In this document: one piece after another, positions 1 to 7,131 of the stretch | How the letters are laid out: the number at the start of each line of letters is the position of its first letter | How positions within the stretch are numbered: position 1 is the first letter of the stretch | Virus record (IMG/VR): IMGVR_UViG_3300035564_000072 | Span: 1-34,927 of that record | Source: a virus | Length of the DNA stretch: 34,927 bases | Direction: 5' to 3' (one strand) | Notes under the pieces: generated by a model | The model's database searches: none | Told to the model about the DNA's origin: nothing | The model's input: only the letters and a program-made list of their open reading frames with translations | Program-made: the position numbers and the translations under genes

Positions 1-83
1 AAGAAGTATCAATGATCGATGAAGGATCGATGAAGGATGATGATGACAAAATTCATAAAGCTCCAACGAAGCGGCGTCAATAG
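1..83 (+). CDS. 3' end of a small ORF running in from the window edge
   Basis: Frame 3-83 is open from the window edge to a TAG at 81-83 and encodes an acidic then basic tail (SMKDDDDK, then KAPTKRRQ). An 11-base direct repeat (GATCGATGAAG, twice between 15 and 35) lies inside it. If the window is circular, this is the C-terminal half of the ORF that starts at 34843 and runs off the right edge, giving one 55-residue protein. In a linear reading it is only the tail of an unknown gene. Function unknown. Confidence 0.4.
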   Translation, partial: EVSMIDEGSMKDDDDKIHKAPTKRRQ

Positions 84-102
84 TTATTACATCCATAAGG
101 CT

Positions 103-123
103 GAATAATCGTTACCGTGACCA
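103..123 (+). promoter_or_regulatory. 21-base leader element, copy 1
   Basis: An exact 21-base sequence with the core TAATCGTTACCGTGACCA occurs here and again at 34805-34825. In both places it ends 17 bases before the ATG of the next gene (141 and 34843), with a purine-rich ribosome binding site in between. The constant spacing suggests a shared promoter or 5'-leader signal. Its AATAAT could be a -10 box, but I see no good -35. Confidence 0.45.
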
Positions 124-140
124 TTCCTGAAAGGAAAACT

Positions 141-869
141 ATGGTTGAAATGACTTTCTCTCAAGCAATGTCCGAAACCGTCAAAGAAGCTAAATCTCGC
201 AACCGCCGATGTTATCTATACAAAAGCAAATCTCAGGGTTTCCTTGTTTCAGTCCGGTACTGGAATGATTGGCTATTTCAAGCATATCCAGGCGGCAGGC
301 AACAACTGTCGGTTCGTGGAGCGGAGTACATGACAAAGGAGTCGAAAATGGAATATAGCATTGCTCATCAAAAAGACCCAAATCTTGATCCCGAACATGA
401 TGTATTTCCTTGGAATGATCCCGTAGCCCCAAACTGGGACGGAAAATCTGGCGATCGCACAGCCGGCAGCCTGCGCAGGTGCCCTTATTGTGGCTCAATG
501 CACCCCGCCGACGTGGCTGCTGCAATTCGAGCTGGAGCGAAGGGCGAATGGGCTGACCAGAAATACGGCTGGCCGCACAAGGCGTATTTCACGGACGTCC
601 CCAATCCACACGCGGGGATGTTGGAATCCAGGGCGTCTGCAAATTTTCAGCCTAAGCCGGACTGGATAAAGGTTGGTGAGCGCGAATGGAGAGAACCCGG
701 TGAGCCGGCACCCAAAACAACAGACGGAAAATTCTATACTGTTCACCTACAGGACGCCACCCCGGAGGATCGGGCCAACATCGAAGCGCACCTAGGACTA
801 ACCTTTACGTTCCACGACAACGGAAAAGTTGAGTGGCATCCTGTCCCGCCCGAAGTGAAAGGATACTGA
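141..869 (+). CDS. Hypothetical phage protein with CxxC motif, possible two-part fusion
   Basis: 242 residues from ATG 141, preceded by GAAAGGAAAAC; a GTG at 117 is in frame but lies inside the 21-base leader repeat. I do not recognise the family. A second ideal ribosome site (AAAGGAG, 335-341) precedes an in-frame ATG at 348, so residues 1-69 may have been a separate gene now fused, or a 173-residue shorter product may be made. The second part carries RRCPYCGSMHP, a zinc-binding-like motif, then a region rich in W, H and P. The C-terminus ends in PVPPEVKGY, and its coding sequence is partly repeated at 1849-1875. The next gene starts 1 base downstream. Confidence 0.6.
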   Translation: MVEMTFSQAMSETVKEAKSRNRRCYLYKSKSQGFLVSVRYWNDWLFQAYPGGRQQLSVRGAEYMTKESKMEYSIAHQKDPNLDPEHDVFPWNDPVAPNWDGKSGDRTAGSLRRCPYCGSMHPADVAAAIRAGAKGEWADQKYGWPHKAYFTDVPNPHAGMLESRASANFQPKPDWIKVGEREWREPGEPAPKTTDGKFYTVHLQDATPEDRANIEAHLGLTFTFHDNGKVEWHPVPPEVKGY

Positions 870-874
870 GATGA
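848..874 (+). repeat. Direct repeat flanking the first repeat-protein cassette, left copy
   Basis: GCCCGAAGTGAAAGGAT followed by actGAGATGA matches 1849-1875 at 25 of 27 bases. Each copy ends at the start codon of the next gene (871 and 1872) and contains its ribosome binding site GAAAGGAT. The two copies bound a cassette of about 1.0 kb. Confidence 0.75.
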
Positions 875-1593
875 CGAAAAAGCAGATCGTGCACAATTTT
901 GGCGACGGACGCGGAGAGATACTGGCCCATCAACACATCAACCCGGACGGGTCTATCGGCGGTTGGGTAGCCAATTCCGTTGAAATATCCGCCGAAGCAA
1001 AAGTATTCATCGGCAAGAAAGTCGTCTTTTCTGGATATTGGAAAACTTATATCCGGGGCGGCGACTTCTGGGGCGGCACCTTCCGGGGCGGCGACTTCTG
1101 GGGCGGCACCTTCCGGGGCGGCGACTTCCGGGGCGGCGACTTCCGGGGCGGCACCTTCCGGGGCGGCGACTTCTGGGGCGGCACCTTCCGGGGCGGCGAC
1201 TTCTGGGGCGGCACCTTCCGGGGCGGCGACTTCTGGGGCGGCGACTTCTGGGGCGGCACCTTCCGGGGCGGCGACTTCCGGGGCGGCACCTTCCTGGGCG
1301 GCACCTTCCGGGGCGGCACCTTCCGGGGCGGCGAAATAAAAACCAACCGAGATTTCTCGGTATTCGCCTGTTTTGGAAGCCGGAACGACTTTCTAACTGT
1401 CCAATTCGAGAAAGACGGCCCGCTGTTCACGACTGGATGTCAGACCCGCATCACCCTGAAGGAATTTACCGACCGGGTTGAGAAAACCCACGGAAAGAAT
1501 ACCTGCGGCCTGGAATACCGCATCCTGATCAAGACCGTCAAGGACCTGTGGAAAATTCGCAAGGCCGAATTGTTCCCGGAGACGAAGAAATGA
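871..1593 (+). CDS. Pentapeptide-repeat (beta-solenoid) protein
   Basis: 240 residues. Residues 1-61 look like a solenoid cap with a [19 protein letters not shown]-like stretch. Residues 62-151 are 18 perfect pentads of the form [R/W/L]-G-G-[D/T]-F. Phe sits at the centre of each pentad with small Gly two before it, as in the pentapeptide-repeat Rfr fold, so 18 pentads predict about 4.5 coils. The variable outward residues are only D/T and R/W. A non-repetitive C-terminal domain of about 90 residues follows. Pentapeptide proteins such as Qnr and MfpA mimic DNA and bind gyrase, but nothing here shows the target. The stop overlaps the ATG of the winged-helix gene at 1590, as in the pair at 30381/31454. 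Confidence 0.75.
   Translation: MTKKQIVHNFGDGRGEILAHQHINPDGSIGGWVANSVEISAEAKVFIGKKVVFSGYWKTYIRGGDFWGGTFRGGDFWGGTFRGGDFRGGDFRGGTFRGGDFWGGTFRGGDFWGGTFRGGDFWGGDFWGGTFRGGDFRGGTFLGGTFRGGTFRGGEIKTNRDFSVFACFGSRNDFLTVQFEKDGPLFTTGCQTRITLKEFTDRVEKTHGKNTCGLEYRILIKTVKDLWKIRKAELFPETKK
1054..1323 (+). repeat. 15-base tandem repeat, 18 units
   Basis: GGCGGCGACTTC and GGCGGCACCTTC alternate, joined by CGG, TGG or once CTG. The units encode the pentads of the 871-1593 protein. All changes are substitutions that keep the 15-base period. Several shadow reading frames stay open across it because of the repeat. Confidence 0.95.
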
Positions 1594-1859
1594 CCTCCCC
1601 CATCTACGACCGTCTTATGTCCGAAGTTGACGACGACCTGGAGCGCCAGGTACTCCACGTCCTGCTGACCCATACCGGAGAGCGCGCCAGCCGTCAGGCC
1701 CTTGTATCGGCAGTATTCGACATCGCTGTCGACCCCTACGTCCGTGTCTACAACGGTGGAGGGAAACGCGCCGGGAAGGTCTTGAGCGGGAAAGTCAATG
1801 CAAGTTGTGGCGCAGTCACAACGCGGCCCTGGCCAATATGCGCCCTGTGCCCGAAGTGA
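1590..1859 (+). pseudogene. Broken paralogue of the winged-helix gene at 31454
   Basis: The start [19 protein letters not shown] matches MTSPVYDRLLSEIDDDLER of the intact 141-residue gene at 31454, and similarity continues to about residue 48 (VSAVFDIAV versus IRSIFNVYV). The intact gene then has the recognition helix and wing (about residues 55-85). Here these are missing and the frame runs to a poor C-terminus ending CALCPK at 1859. In another frame the same DNA encodes an Arg/Glu-rich helical tail ending ALANMRPVPEVKG with a stop at 1866. This looks like an internal deletion that removed the DNA-binding core and shifted the frame. A short functional product cannot be excluded. Confidence 0.6.
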
Positions 1860-1875
1860 AAGGATGATGAGATGA
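1849..1875 (+). repeat. Direct repeat flanking the first repeat-protein cassette, right copy
   Basis: Matches 848-874 at 25 of 27 bases and provides the ribosome binding site and start of the gene at 1872. Confidence 0.75.
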
Positions 1876-2051
1876 GCAAGAATGAACGCGAAACAATAAC
1901 AATCTCGTTTGTTGGCTCAAAGAAATTCAAACAACTCCTGGTGGATAAGATCCATGATCTCTTGACCAGTGAAGACATTTTTGAAGAAGTCGCAAAACCA
2001 GGTTGTGGATTCACTTTTGAAACCTCGGTCCGTCCGAGCGAGGAAGGATGA
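1872..2051 (+). CDS. Small hypothetical protein, 59 aa
   Basis: ATG at 1872 with GAAAGGAT upstream; begins MSKNERETITISFVGSKKF and ends at a TGA (2049-2051) that overlaps the ATG cluster of the next gene. Alternating polar/hydrophobic residues, one Cys, no membrane segment. No family recognised. Its tight fit between the direct repeat and the ASCH gene supports it as a real gene. Confidence 0.55.
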   Translation: MSKNERETITISFVGSKKFKQLLVDKIHDLLTSEDIFEEVAKPGCGFTFETSVRPSEEG

Positions 2052-2053
2052 TG

Positions 2054-2482
2054 ATGAAAACCCTGACCCTTACTCAACCCTGGGCGACGCTAGTCGCCAT
2101 CGGAGCGAAGAAGATCGAGACTCGCTCATGGTCCACGAACTACCGCGGGCCACTGGCAATTCATGCGGCGAAGGGCTTCTCGACATGGGCGAAAGAAGAA
2201 TGTTGGGACGTGGATTTTTGTGTTCCGCTCAATAACGCCGGATATAAAATTTTCGACATGGATACCGGGGCGACCGACCTGCCTCTCGGCGCGGTGATTG
2301 CTACATGCGAGTTGGTGGATGTGATCCGTATCTATGCCGATACTGATATTCCCGGAAAGCCTGAGTTGATGTTCGGTGATTACACAGTAGGGCGCTACAT
2401 GTGGAAACTGGAGAACGTAGTGTGCCTGCCCGAACCTATCCCGGCAAAGGGTTCACTCGGCCTTTGGGAATGGTCTCGGTAA
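2054..2482 (+). CDS. ASCH-domain protein
   Basis: About 142 residues. MKTLTLTQPWATLVAIGAKK followed by IETRSWSTNYRGPLAIHAAK is the classic start of an ASCH domain, a PUA-like RNA/nucleotide-binding fold. The central ATCELVDV and C-terminal SLGLWEW are also typical. ASCH proteins are thought to bind RNA or modified bases, and some hydrolyse N4-acetylcytidine; the activity here is unknown. Three consecutive ATGs (2048, 2051, 2054) are possible starts. I chose 2054 because AGGAAGG at 2041-2047 gives proper spacing only there. Frequent in phage accessory regions. Confidence 0.85.
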   Translation: MKTLTLTQPWATLVAIGAKKIETRSWSTNYRGPLAIHAAKGFSTWAKEECWDVDFCVPLNNAGYKIFDMDTGATDLPLGAVIATCELVDVIRIYADTDIPGKPELMFGDYTVGRYMWKLENVVCLPEPIPAKGSLGLWEWSR

Positions 2483-2503
2483 GGGTAATTACGAAAGGAA
2501 ACC

Positions 2504-2875
2504 ATGAAACAGGTCCCTATAAACATCAAGGTGAAGTTCGCCGGCGAAACATTCCGTACTAAGAAAGATCGCAGCGGTATGAAATTTGCCCTGTCTGCTG
2601 GGATTGCATTCTGCGGCCATACGGTCATATTGAGCATTGGAGCGATCGGAGCGTTTTGTCTGGCCAGTTTCATGCAACCCGTGAAGATCGGATCCGGCTG
2701 GTCAAACCCGTGCGCCTTCGCCTGCCGGCTCATCGGCCTGGTGATGTTTCTTCTGGCTTTGGTGTCATTTTTCTATGCTGTGTGGGGTCTGCTGGCCGGC
2801 AGTTGGCGTGCAGTATGGGATGAATACGTTGACCAATGCCGGAGACTCGATGAGCGGAATACAGGCATTAGGTGA
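2504..2875 (+). CDS. Two-helix membrane protein
   Basis: 123 residues after GAAAGGAAACC. A polar N-terminus of about 27 residues rich in Lys/Arg is followed by a hydrophobic segment near residues 28-54 and a second at about 73-100. The C-terminus is charged and would be cytoplasmic. No family recognised. It precedes another tiny membrane protein and may act with it at the inner membrane, which is inference from adjacency only. Confidence 0.6.
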   Translation: MKQVPINIKVKFAGETFRTKKDRSGMKFALSAGIAFCGHTVILSIGAIGAFCLASFMQPVKIGSGWSNPCAFACRLIGLVMFLLALVSFFYAVWGLLAGSWRAVWDEYVDQCRRLDERNTGIR

Positions 2876-2881
2876 TGACCA

Positions 2882-3085
2882 ATGGGTTGCTATGAGATCA
2901 TCGGCACGGGGGCAGGTATGGCGATTGCGTGGTTGCTGGTCATGACAACGCCAATCTCGTCGCCCTGGTCTGGCCGGTTCGCACTTTTGGCGATCTTCGC
3001 CACGCTCCTGTTCGTCAAAGCCTGCAAGCCCGGAAACGGGGCGCTGGCCCCGAAGGGCAATCGAAGAAAGAATGATAAAAGGTAA
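2882..3085 (+). CDS. Small membrane protein, 67 aa
   Basis: Hydrophobic segments at about residues 8-25 (GTGAGMAIAWLLVMTTPI) and 32-46, then a basic tail (KGNRRKNDKR). It starts 6 bases after the previous stop, and the next gene starts 3 bases after its own stop, consistent with one operon. No family recognised. Confidence 0.5.
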   Translation: MGCYEIIGTGAGMAIAWLLVMTTPISSPWSGRFALLAIFATLLFVKACKPGNGALAPKGNRRKNDKR

Positions 3086-3088
3086 CCA

Positions 3089-3742
3089 ATGGAAAAAGAG
3101 ACTGAACTAGCCGCCGTTGTGGTTGCGTGGTTGATCGAACAAAACTGGACGGTTTATCAAGAAGTCCAGTTCCAAAACCGGGGCGGCGTGGCCGATATCG
3201 TTGCCGTGCGCAATGGGATCGTCTGGATTATCGAATGCAAAACCCGATATTGCTTCGATGTGCTCTTACAAGCCTCGGAATGGCCCGTGCATTACCGATC
3301 GGTTGCCGTCCCCTGGGCACGCGATGGAAGAGATTACCGGGTAGCCAAAGATTACTACCAGGTAGGTGTATTGGAAGTCAATCGAGACCATGTGCAGGAA
3401 GTGATTCGCCCGAAAGCTTTTATCAAGAATCACCAGACGGTCAAAAAATACCTGGCGCAGCTCACCGAATTACACAAAACTTTCGCTTTGGCCGGCTCGA
3501 AGGGCGGCCAACACCTGACACCTTACAAACAGACCATGATGGACGTGCGTCGGTTCATCGAGAAACATCCTGGATGCACAGCTAAAGACCTGTTCGACGA
3601 ATATGGCGAAATGCACTATTCGTCTCCCGCATCTTTCAAGGGGAACATCGTCAAGGCTTTAGCGGATTTTGAGCCGTGGTGCCGGGTAGACTATTCGACC
3701 AAACCTTGCCGGTTATTCATCAAGGAACAGGAGCCTGCATGA
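3089..3742 (+). CDS. PD-(D/E)XK nuclease-like protein with C-terminal winged helix
   Basis: 217 residues. The N-terminal half shows a nuclease-fold core: GGVADIVAVRNG, then VWIIECK, with Asp and Glu-x-Lys in the places of the D...ExK catalytic motif of PD-(D/E)XK enzymes. Residues from about 145 (PYKQTMMDVRRFIEKHP, then TAKDLFDEYG) look like a winged-helix DNA-binding domain. It may be a resolvase-like or repair nuclease; the substrate cannot be read from sequence. Its TGA overlaps the ATG of the next gene (ATGA). Confidence 0.55.
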   Translation: MEKETELAAVVVAWLIEQNWTVYQEVQFQNRGGVADIVAVRNGIVWIIECKTRYCFDVLLQASEWPVHYRSVAVPWARDGRDYRVAKDYYQVGVLEVNRDHVQEVIRPKAFIKNHQTVKKYLAQLTELHKTFALAGSKGGQHLTPYKQTMMDVRRFIEKHPGCTAKDLFDEYGEMHYSSPASFKGNIVKALADFEPWCRVDYSTKPCRLFIKEQEPA

Positions 3743-4386
3743 CCTACGAACCCAAACTCTCTCACGCCATCTTCGTCCTGCTCCTGGGCGCGGCCCTGAT
3801 CATCTCCGGCACGCTCTGGCGCAATGTCGCCGCCTTTGCCCTGTTGGTTGCGGGCGCAACTTGCTGGGCGCTCGTGCTGCTCGTCTGCGTCCTGCTTGTC
3901 ATCGGCGAACGCCGGAAATATATCGACGCCGTGTCAATGCAGGTCCGGGAGTTGCGCCAAATGGACCCGGAACAGTGGAACGCTCTCGGCCTGATCCATT
4001 TGCCTTATCTCAACATTGTTTGGACCGGAGAGACTTCGGTCATATGGGAGGGCGTGGTCCCGATGGAGTATTTCGATCATTTCATGAGAACCTCCAACGA
4101 TGCGCAGATCTCTCCGGAGCGGGGCTGGAACTCAACCGAGTACCCGGCCCGGATATGGACGCAGATCTATGGCCGGCTTCTACAGCTCGGCTTCATCGTC
4201 CCGGACAGCGCCGCCGGCAATCATTCCTACCGCTGGCAGCCTGGAGCGGTCGCAGAGCTGTGGGCACGCTACCTAACGCCGCACCTGATGGAGCTTTCCC
4301 CCTCCCCCACCGCAGAAAGCGCCCTGTTCGACTCCAGGAATGGCCCAGAGACGCAAATCGGCGGTACGGAAAGGATTATGCCGTGA
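3739..4386 (+). CDS. Membrane protein with cytoplasmic winged-helix-like domain
   Basis: 215 residues from ATG 3739, which overlaps the previous stop. Two hydrophobic helices (about 9-27 and 31-56) are followed by a soluble domain of about 155 residues. That domain ends in a helix-strand pattern (WTQIYGRLLQLGFIVPD, then SYRWQPGAVAELW) resembling a winged helix. The next gene, also membrane plus HTH, starts at a GTG overlapping this stop. The pair could tether DNA or a regulator to the membrane. This is inference; no family is recognised. Confidence 0.5.
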   Translation: MTYEPKLSHAIFVLLLGAALIISGTLWRNVAAFALLVAGATCWALVLLVCVLLVIGERRKYIDAVSMQVRELRQMDPEQWNALGLIHLPYLNIVWTGETSVIWEGVVPMEYFDHFMRTSNDAQISPERGWNSTEYPARIWTQIYGRLLQLGFIVPDSAAGNHSYRWQPGAVAELWARYLTPHLMELSPSPTAESALFDSRNGPETQIGGTERIMP

Positions 4387-4973
4387 AAAAGTTCAATCCC
4401 CTGACACTGCCCTACATGGCCGCCATCGCCCAGGCGCTCCAATTTGCCCACGCCGGCTACGTCTACATCGGTTGGATCGGGGCGATCATCGGGACGGCGG
4501 TCGGCGTGACCGTCTCCTTCTCGGTCGCCACGGCGGCTTCCCGGATCTCGGACATCTCCCAGAAGCGGAAAGCGCTTGGGTACGTCTCGCTGATCACACT
4601 CCTGCTCATTTCGCCCGCCATGATAGCACCGGCCGCCTGGCTCTCATTCGGTTCGATCCCGGTCCCGTGGGCCCGGATCCTGGCGGCGGTCGTCTGGGCG
4701 GCAGCTCCGGACCTTGCGATCGTATTGTCGGGTGCCATTGCCGGCAAGTCCCTGGTGCAGTCCGACAAGCCGGCCGCAGTTGTCACCGTCAAGGCAAAAC
4801 CTGCCCGCAAGATGGCTGTCAACCACGTCAGCAAGGCCGAGCTTGTCGCTTACTTGCAGGACAATCCGGGAGCAACCAACGCAGCAGTTGCCCGGCATTT
4901 CGATGTATCCCGGCAGGCAATTGCCAGCCGGAGAGAATCCATATTGGAAGAGATTGCGGAAGGGAAAAACTGA
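4383..4973 (+). CDS. Polytopic membrane protein with C-terminal HTH
   Basis: 196 residues, GTG start at 4383 overlapping the previous TGA (GTGA). Hydrophobic segments lie at about residues 24-50, 66-89 and 97-120. A basic linker follows, then a helix-turn-helix at about 150-190 (SKAELVAYLQDNPGATNAAV, then ARHFDVSRQAIASRR). An HTH behind three membrane helices is unusual for a phage protein and suggests membrane-linked DNA binding. The overlap with 3739-4386 suggests the two are made together. Confidence 0.55.
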   Translation: MKKFNPLTLPYMAAIAQALQFAHAGYVYIGWIGAIIGTAVGVTVSFSVATAASRISDISQKRKALGYVSLITLLLISPAMIAPAAWLSFGSIPVPWARILAAVVWAAAPDLAIVLSGAIAGKSLVQSDKPAAVVTVKAKPARKMAVNHVSKAELVAYLQDNPGATNAAVARHFDVSRQAIASRRESILEEIAEGKN

Positions 4974-5248
4974 TGAGCGCACTTGATGAGCAAGTAGCTT
5001 GGCACGACGAGACGTGTTGGTGCGAAATGGCAAAGGACTACCGCTCCGAGAAATGCACCTGCGGACAGCGCGAAGCCGCCGCCGAACTAGCCCACCTGCG
5101 CGCGAAACTGGAAGCCTGCAAAACCGCCGTGCTGTGTGTCCTGGCCGACGCCGAGCACAAAGGCTACACCACGGCCGATACGCTCAATCTGTGCCAGGAG
5201 GCCGCCCGTGCCGCGCTGGACCTACCCCCGGAAAGTGAGACGAAATGA
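4973..5248 (+). CDS. Small Cys-rich hypothetical protein
   Basis: 91 residues. The N-terminus carries DETCWCEMAKDY and EKCTCGQRE, a four-Cys cluster that could bind zinc. A helical, coiled-coil-like region (AAAELAHLRAKLEACKT) follows. The start overlaps the previous stop by one base (TGATG) and the stop overlaps the next ATG. No family recognised. Confidence 0.55.
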   Translation: MSALDEQVAWHDETCWCEMAKDYRSEKCTCGQREAAAELAHLRAKLEACKTAVLCVLADAEHKGYTTADTLNLCQEAARAALDLPPESETK

Positions 5249-5553
5249 GTGATATTGAGTACGAAAAAATGAAGGCAAGAAAAGACGCGTTGGTCAAGGA
5301 AGAGGAAAATCGATTTATTATTCTTGGCTATAACGCCGGGCTTGAGTGGGCAGCGGGCTGGATTACCGGGGCATTGAGCGGCTATCCTGATAATCTTGTC
5401 GAATGGGCAAAAGCCCAAGCAATGACCCTTCGGGCGGCCAAAAAAGATATCCCGCAAGAGAATTTCTTCGATGCCGTTAGAAATGACCCAACGATGTCAC
5501 AGGAAATGAAAGACTATTGGCTGGCTCAAGAGCCGAAAGAGCCGAAGCCATGA
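5245..5553 (+). CDS. Hypothetical protein, 102 aa
   Basis: Soluble and mostly helical, with a charged N-terminus (EYEKMKARKDALVKEEENR) and C-terminal EPKEPKP. ATGA overlaps at both ends support translation within the 3739-6713 operon. The motif YNAGLEWAAGW is loosely echoed in the next gene (YNAGKVDHAEAA), but I cannot assign a family. Confidence 0.5.
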   Translation: MSDIEYEKMKARKDALVKEEENRFIILGYNAGLEWAAGWITGALSGYPDNLVEWAKAQAMTLRAAKKDIPQENFFDAVRNDPTMSQEMKDYWLAQEPKEPKP

Positions 5554-5885
5554 GCGCACTGGACGAACTGCAAAAGAAATACGACGCCGGTACCCTCGAC
5601 GATGTGGAGTTGGCTATCTGGTGGTTTGCCGGATTTGATAAATCATATAACGCCGGGAAAGTCGATCACGCAGAAGCGGCCGCGAAGAAATATGCCCAGC
5701 TCGTCGCCGCCGATGCAGATGCCGCGGAGCTGGCTGCTGCCTGCGAGCATATCCGGTCCGCCTGTACGTCTGATTCGTTCGTGAAGATCCAGGGAGATCT
5801 GATTGGCCAGGTCATATTTGGGGGAGCAGCTGAACACATCGATGCAGCGCTCGCGGCCCACGAAGCCAGGAAGGCGGGGAAGTGA
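5550..5885 (+). CDS. Hypothetical Ala-rich helical protein
   Basis: 111 residues starting MSALDELQKKYDAGTLD, close to the MSALDEQ start of the gene at 4973. Ala-rich, predicted nearly all helical, with two Cys near the middle (AAACEHIRSACTS). Start and stop overlap the neighbours by four bases. No function recognised. Confidence 0.5.
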   Translation: MSALDELQKKYDAGTLDDVELAIWWFAGFDKSYNAGKVDHAEAAAKKYAQLVAADADAAELAAACEHIRSACTSDSFVKIQGDLIGQVIFGGAAEHIDAALAAHEARKAGK

Positions 5886-6133
5886 ACGAACCAAGCGAAC
5901 TCCTGACCGACGAACAAGTAAGAAGGTGGAGAGTGGTTTTAGCCCTTCAATTCGGGCCTTTTGCTTACGCTCTAACTCGTTCCGAAATCCAGATGATTAG
6001 AAATAAGATACAGGCGCAATTATCGAAGGACAGTCAGGTTTTGCCTTGCACCTGTGACCCCGCCAAAAACGGAACGACCACACATACCGATGGGCGAGTA
6101 ACCTGCAACAAATGCCAAAGGGAGCGAAAATGA
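5882..6133 (+). CDS. Hypothetical protein with C-terminal Cys cluster
   Basis: 83 residues, GTG start at 5882 overlapping the previous TGA. Helical N-terminus, then PCTCDP and VTCNKCQRERK, i.e. two Cys pairs about 20 residues apart, typical of a small zinc ribbon. Its TGA overlaps the ATG at 6130. No family recognised. Confidence 0.5.
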   Translation: MNEPSELLTDEQVRRWRVVLALQFGPFAYALTRSEIQMIRNKIQAQLSKDSQVLPCTCDPAKNGTTTHTDGRVTCNKCQRERK

Positions 6134-6447
6134 CCCGCAGTAAATACAACGCCCGTAAAACCGAAGTGGACAGCCACACCTTCGACAGTCTGGCCGAGAG
6201 CCGCCGCTACAGTGAATTGAAGTTGCTGGAAAAGGCCGGCGAGATCTCCGGGCTCGAACTCCAACCCCGCTATCCTATCGTCGTGAACGGGGTCAAGGTC
6301 TGTGAGTACCGGGCAGACTTCCGCTACTTTGACCGTGGCCAGCAGGTCGTTGAAGATGTCAAGGGTTTTCGGACCGATGTCTACCAGCTCAAAAAGAAGC
6401 TGGTCAAGGCTTGCTATCTGATCGACATTATGGAGGTGACCGCATGA
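6130..6447 (+). CDS. DUF1064-type phage nuclease-fold protein
   Basis: 105 residues. I chose ATG 6130 because AGGGAG at 6119-6124 is well spaced and the start overlaps the previous stop; an upstream in-frame ATG at 6112 lacks a site. MTRSKYNARKTEVDSHTFDS, then YRADFRYFDRGQQVVEDVKG, fit the DUF1064 family, common in siphoviruses. The family is thought to have a PD-(D/E)XK-like fold with Asp in RADF and E-D-V-K as the metal site. Role in replication or packaging is not established. Confidence 0.8.
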   Translation: MTRSKYNARKTEVDSHTFDSLAESRRYSELKLLEKAGEISGLELQPRYPIVVNGVKVCEYRADFRYFDRGQQVVEDVKGFRTDVYQLKKKLVKACYLIDIMEVTA

Positions 6448-6713
6448 CCCCACCACAACCACCGAGCACGAACTCTACCCCACGTTTCTGCGCCTGCGGG
6501 GCTTTCCTGGGCGACCTGGTCACGATCGAGATGGACGGGGCGACCGTGACGATCTTGAAAGCCGGCTCGATCAACATCTACAATATCGGCAACGCCGAGT
6601 GTGGCAAATGCGGAGCGCCGATCTACCATTCGGTGAATTTGCACAAGTTGCTTCGGCTGATCCGCCTGACGGGGAGAGAGGTGAACGAGGAAGAACTCAC
6701 AAAGACGGGATAG
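6444..6713 (+). CDS. Zinc-ribbon-like hypothetical protein, last gene of the left operon
   Basis: 89 residues. PRFCACGAFLGD near residue 15 and ECGKCGAPIY near residue 54 supply two Cys pairs. The C-terminus is helical (LHKLLRLIRLTGREVNEEEL). The start overlaps the stop of the DUF1064 gene, and the stop lies 9 bases before a terminator hairpin. No function recognised. Confidence 0.55.
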   Translation: MTPPQPPSTNSTPRFCACGAFLGDLVTIEMDGATVTILKAGSINIYNIGNAECGKCGAPIYHSVNLHKLLRLIRLTGREVNEEELTKTG

Positions 6714-6721
6714 GAAGAAGT

Positions 6722-6747
6722 GACCGGCCCAAACAGGCCGGTCTTTT
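6722..6747 (+). terminator. Rho-independent terminator between convergent operons
   Basis: GACCGGCC (6722-6729) pairs with GGCCGGTC (6736-6743) around a 6-base loop, followed by TTTT. It ends the rightward operon. It lies just past the stop of the leftward gene at 6751, so its stem may also serve the late transcripts. Confidence 0.85.
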
Positions 6748-6750
6748 GTT

Positions 6751-7065
6751 CTACCAGCGCCGCGCCTGCATGAATGCGGCCCACATGTTTTGAGTGGGGG
6801 TGCCACCTGCGTATGCCTTCATCGCAGCGACAAGGGCGGGCGAGAATTCTGTCAAGAGATTTTTGAAGGTGGAAACCGAGCAATGGGACGTGGTGGTATT
6901 GGCGTTTATGGCGGACTCATAGCTCGCCAGGTCCAACTCGGGGTTTTGCTGCGAAAGTTGCTCGTTGATCTGTTCGAGTTGATCCAGACCGGCGCATATA
7001 TTATTGACCGCGTTGACGATCTGTTCTGCCGAATGGATGGCGACTGACGTTTTATCTATGGACAT
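6751..7065 (-). CDS. Hypothetical protein, last gene of the late region
   Basis: 104 residues with an ideal AGGAGG seven bases before the ATG. Helical N-terminus (HSAEQIVNAVNNICAGLDQ, then LEQINEQLSQQ) that may form a coiled coil; two Cys; Gly/Thr/Gln-rich end. Its place after the tail genes suggests a virion-associated or tail-tip role. No family recognised. Confidence 0.5.
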   Translation of the reverse strand: MSIDKTSVAIHSAEQIVNAVNNICAGLDQLEQINEQLSQQNPELDLASYESAINANTTTSHCSVSTFKNLLTEFSPALVAAMKAYAGGTPTQNMWAAFMQARRW

Positions 7066-7131
7066 GGTTACCTCCTGAAAGTGGCGGGGGAGGCATTGAT
7101 GAGAGCGTGAACCCCCTGAGAATATTAGGAA

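Noticed and set aside
35-50. DDDDK motif near the left edge resembling an enterokinase/tag sequence
   Set aside because: Arises from a GATGATGATGAC run beside an 11-base repeat; no vector sequence is visible.
980-1430. Other long open frames on both strands across the pentapeptide repeat
   Set aside because: They are forced by the 15-base period and have no ribosome sites; the 871-1593 frame alone fits the operon.
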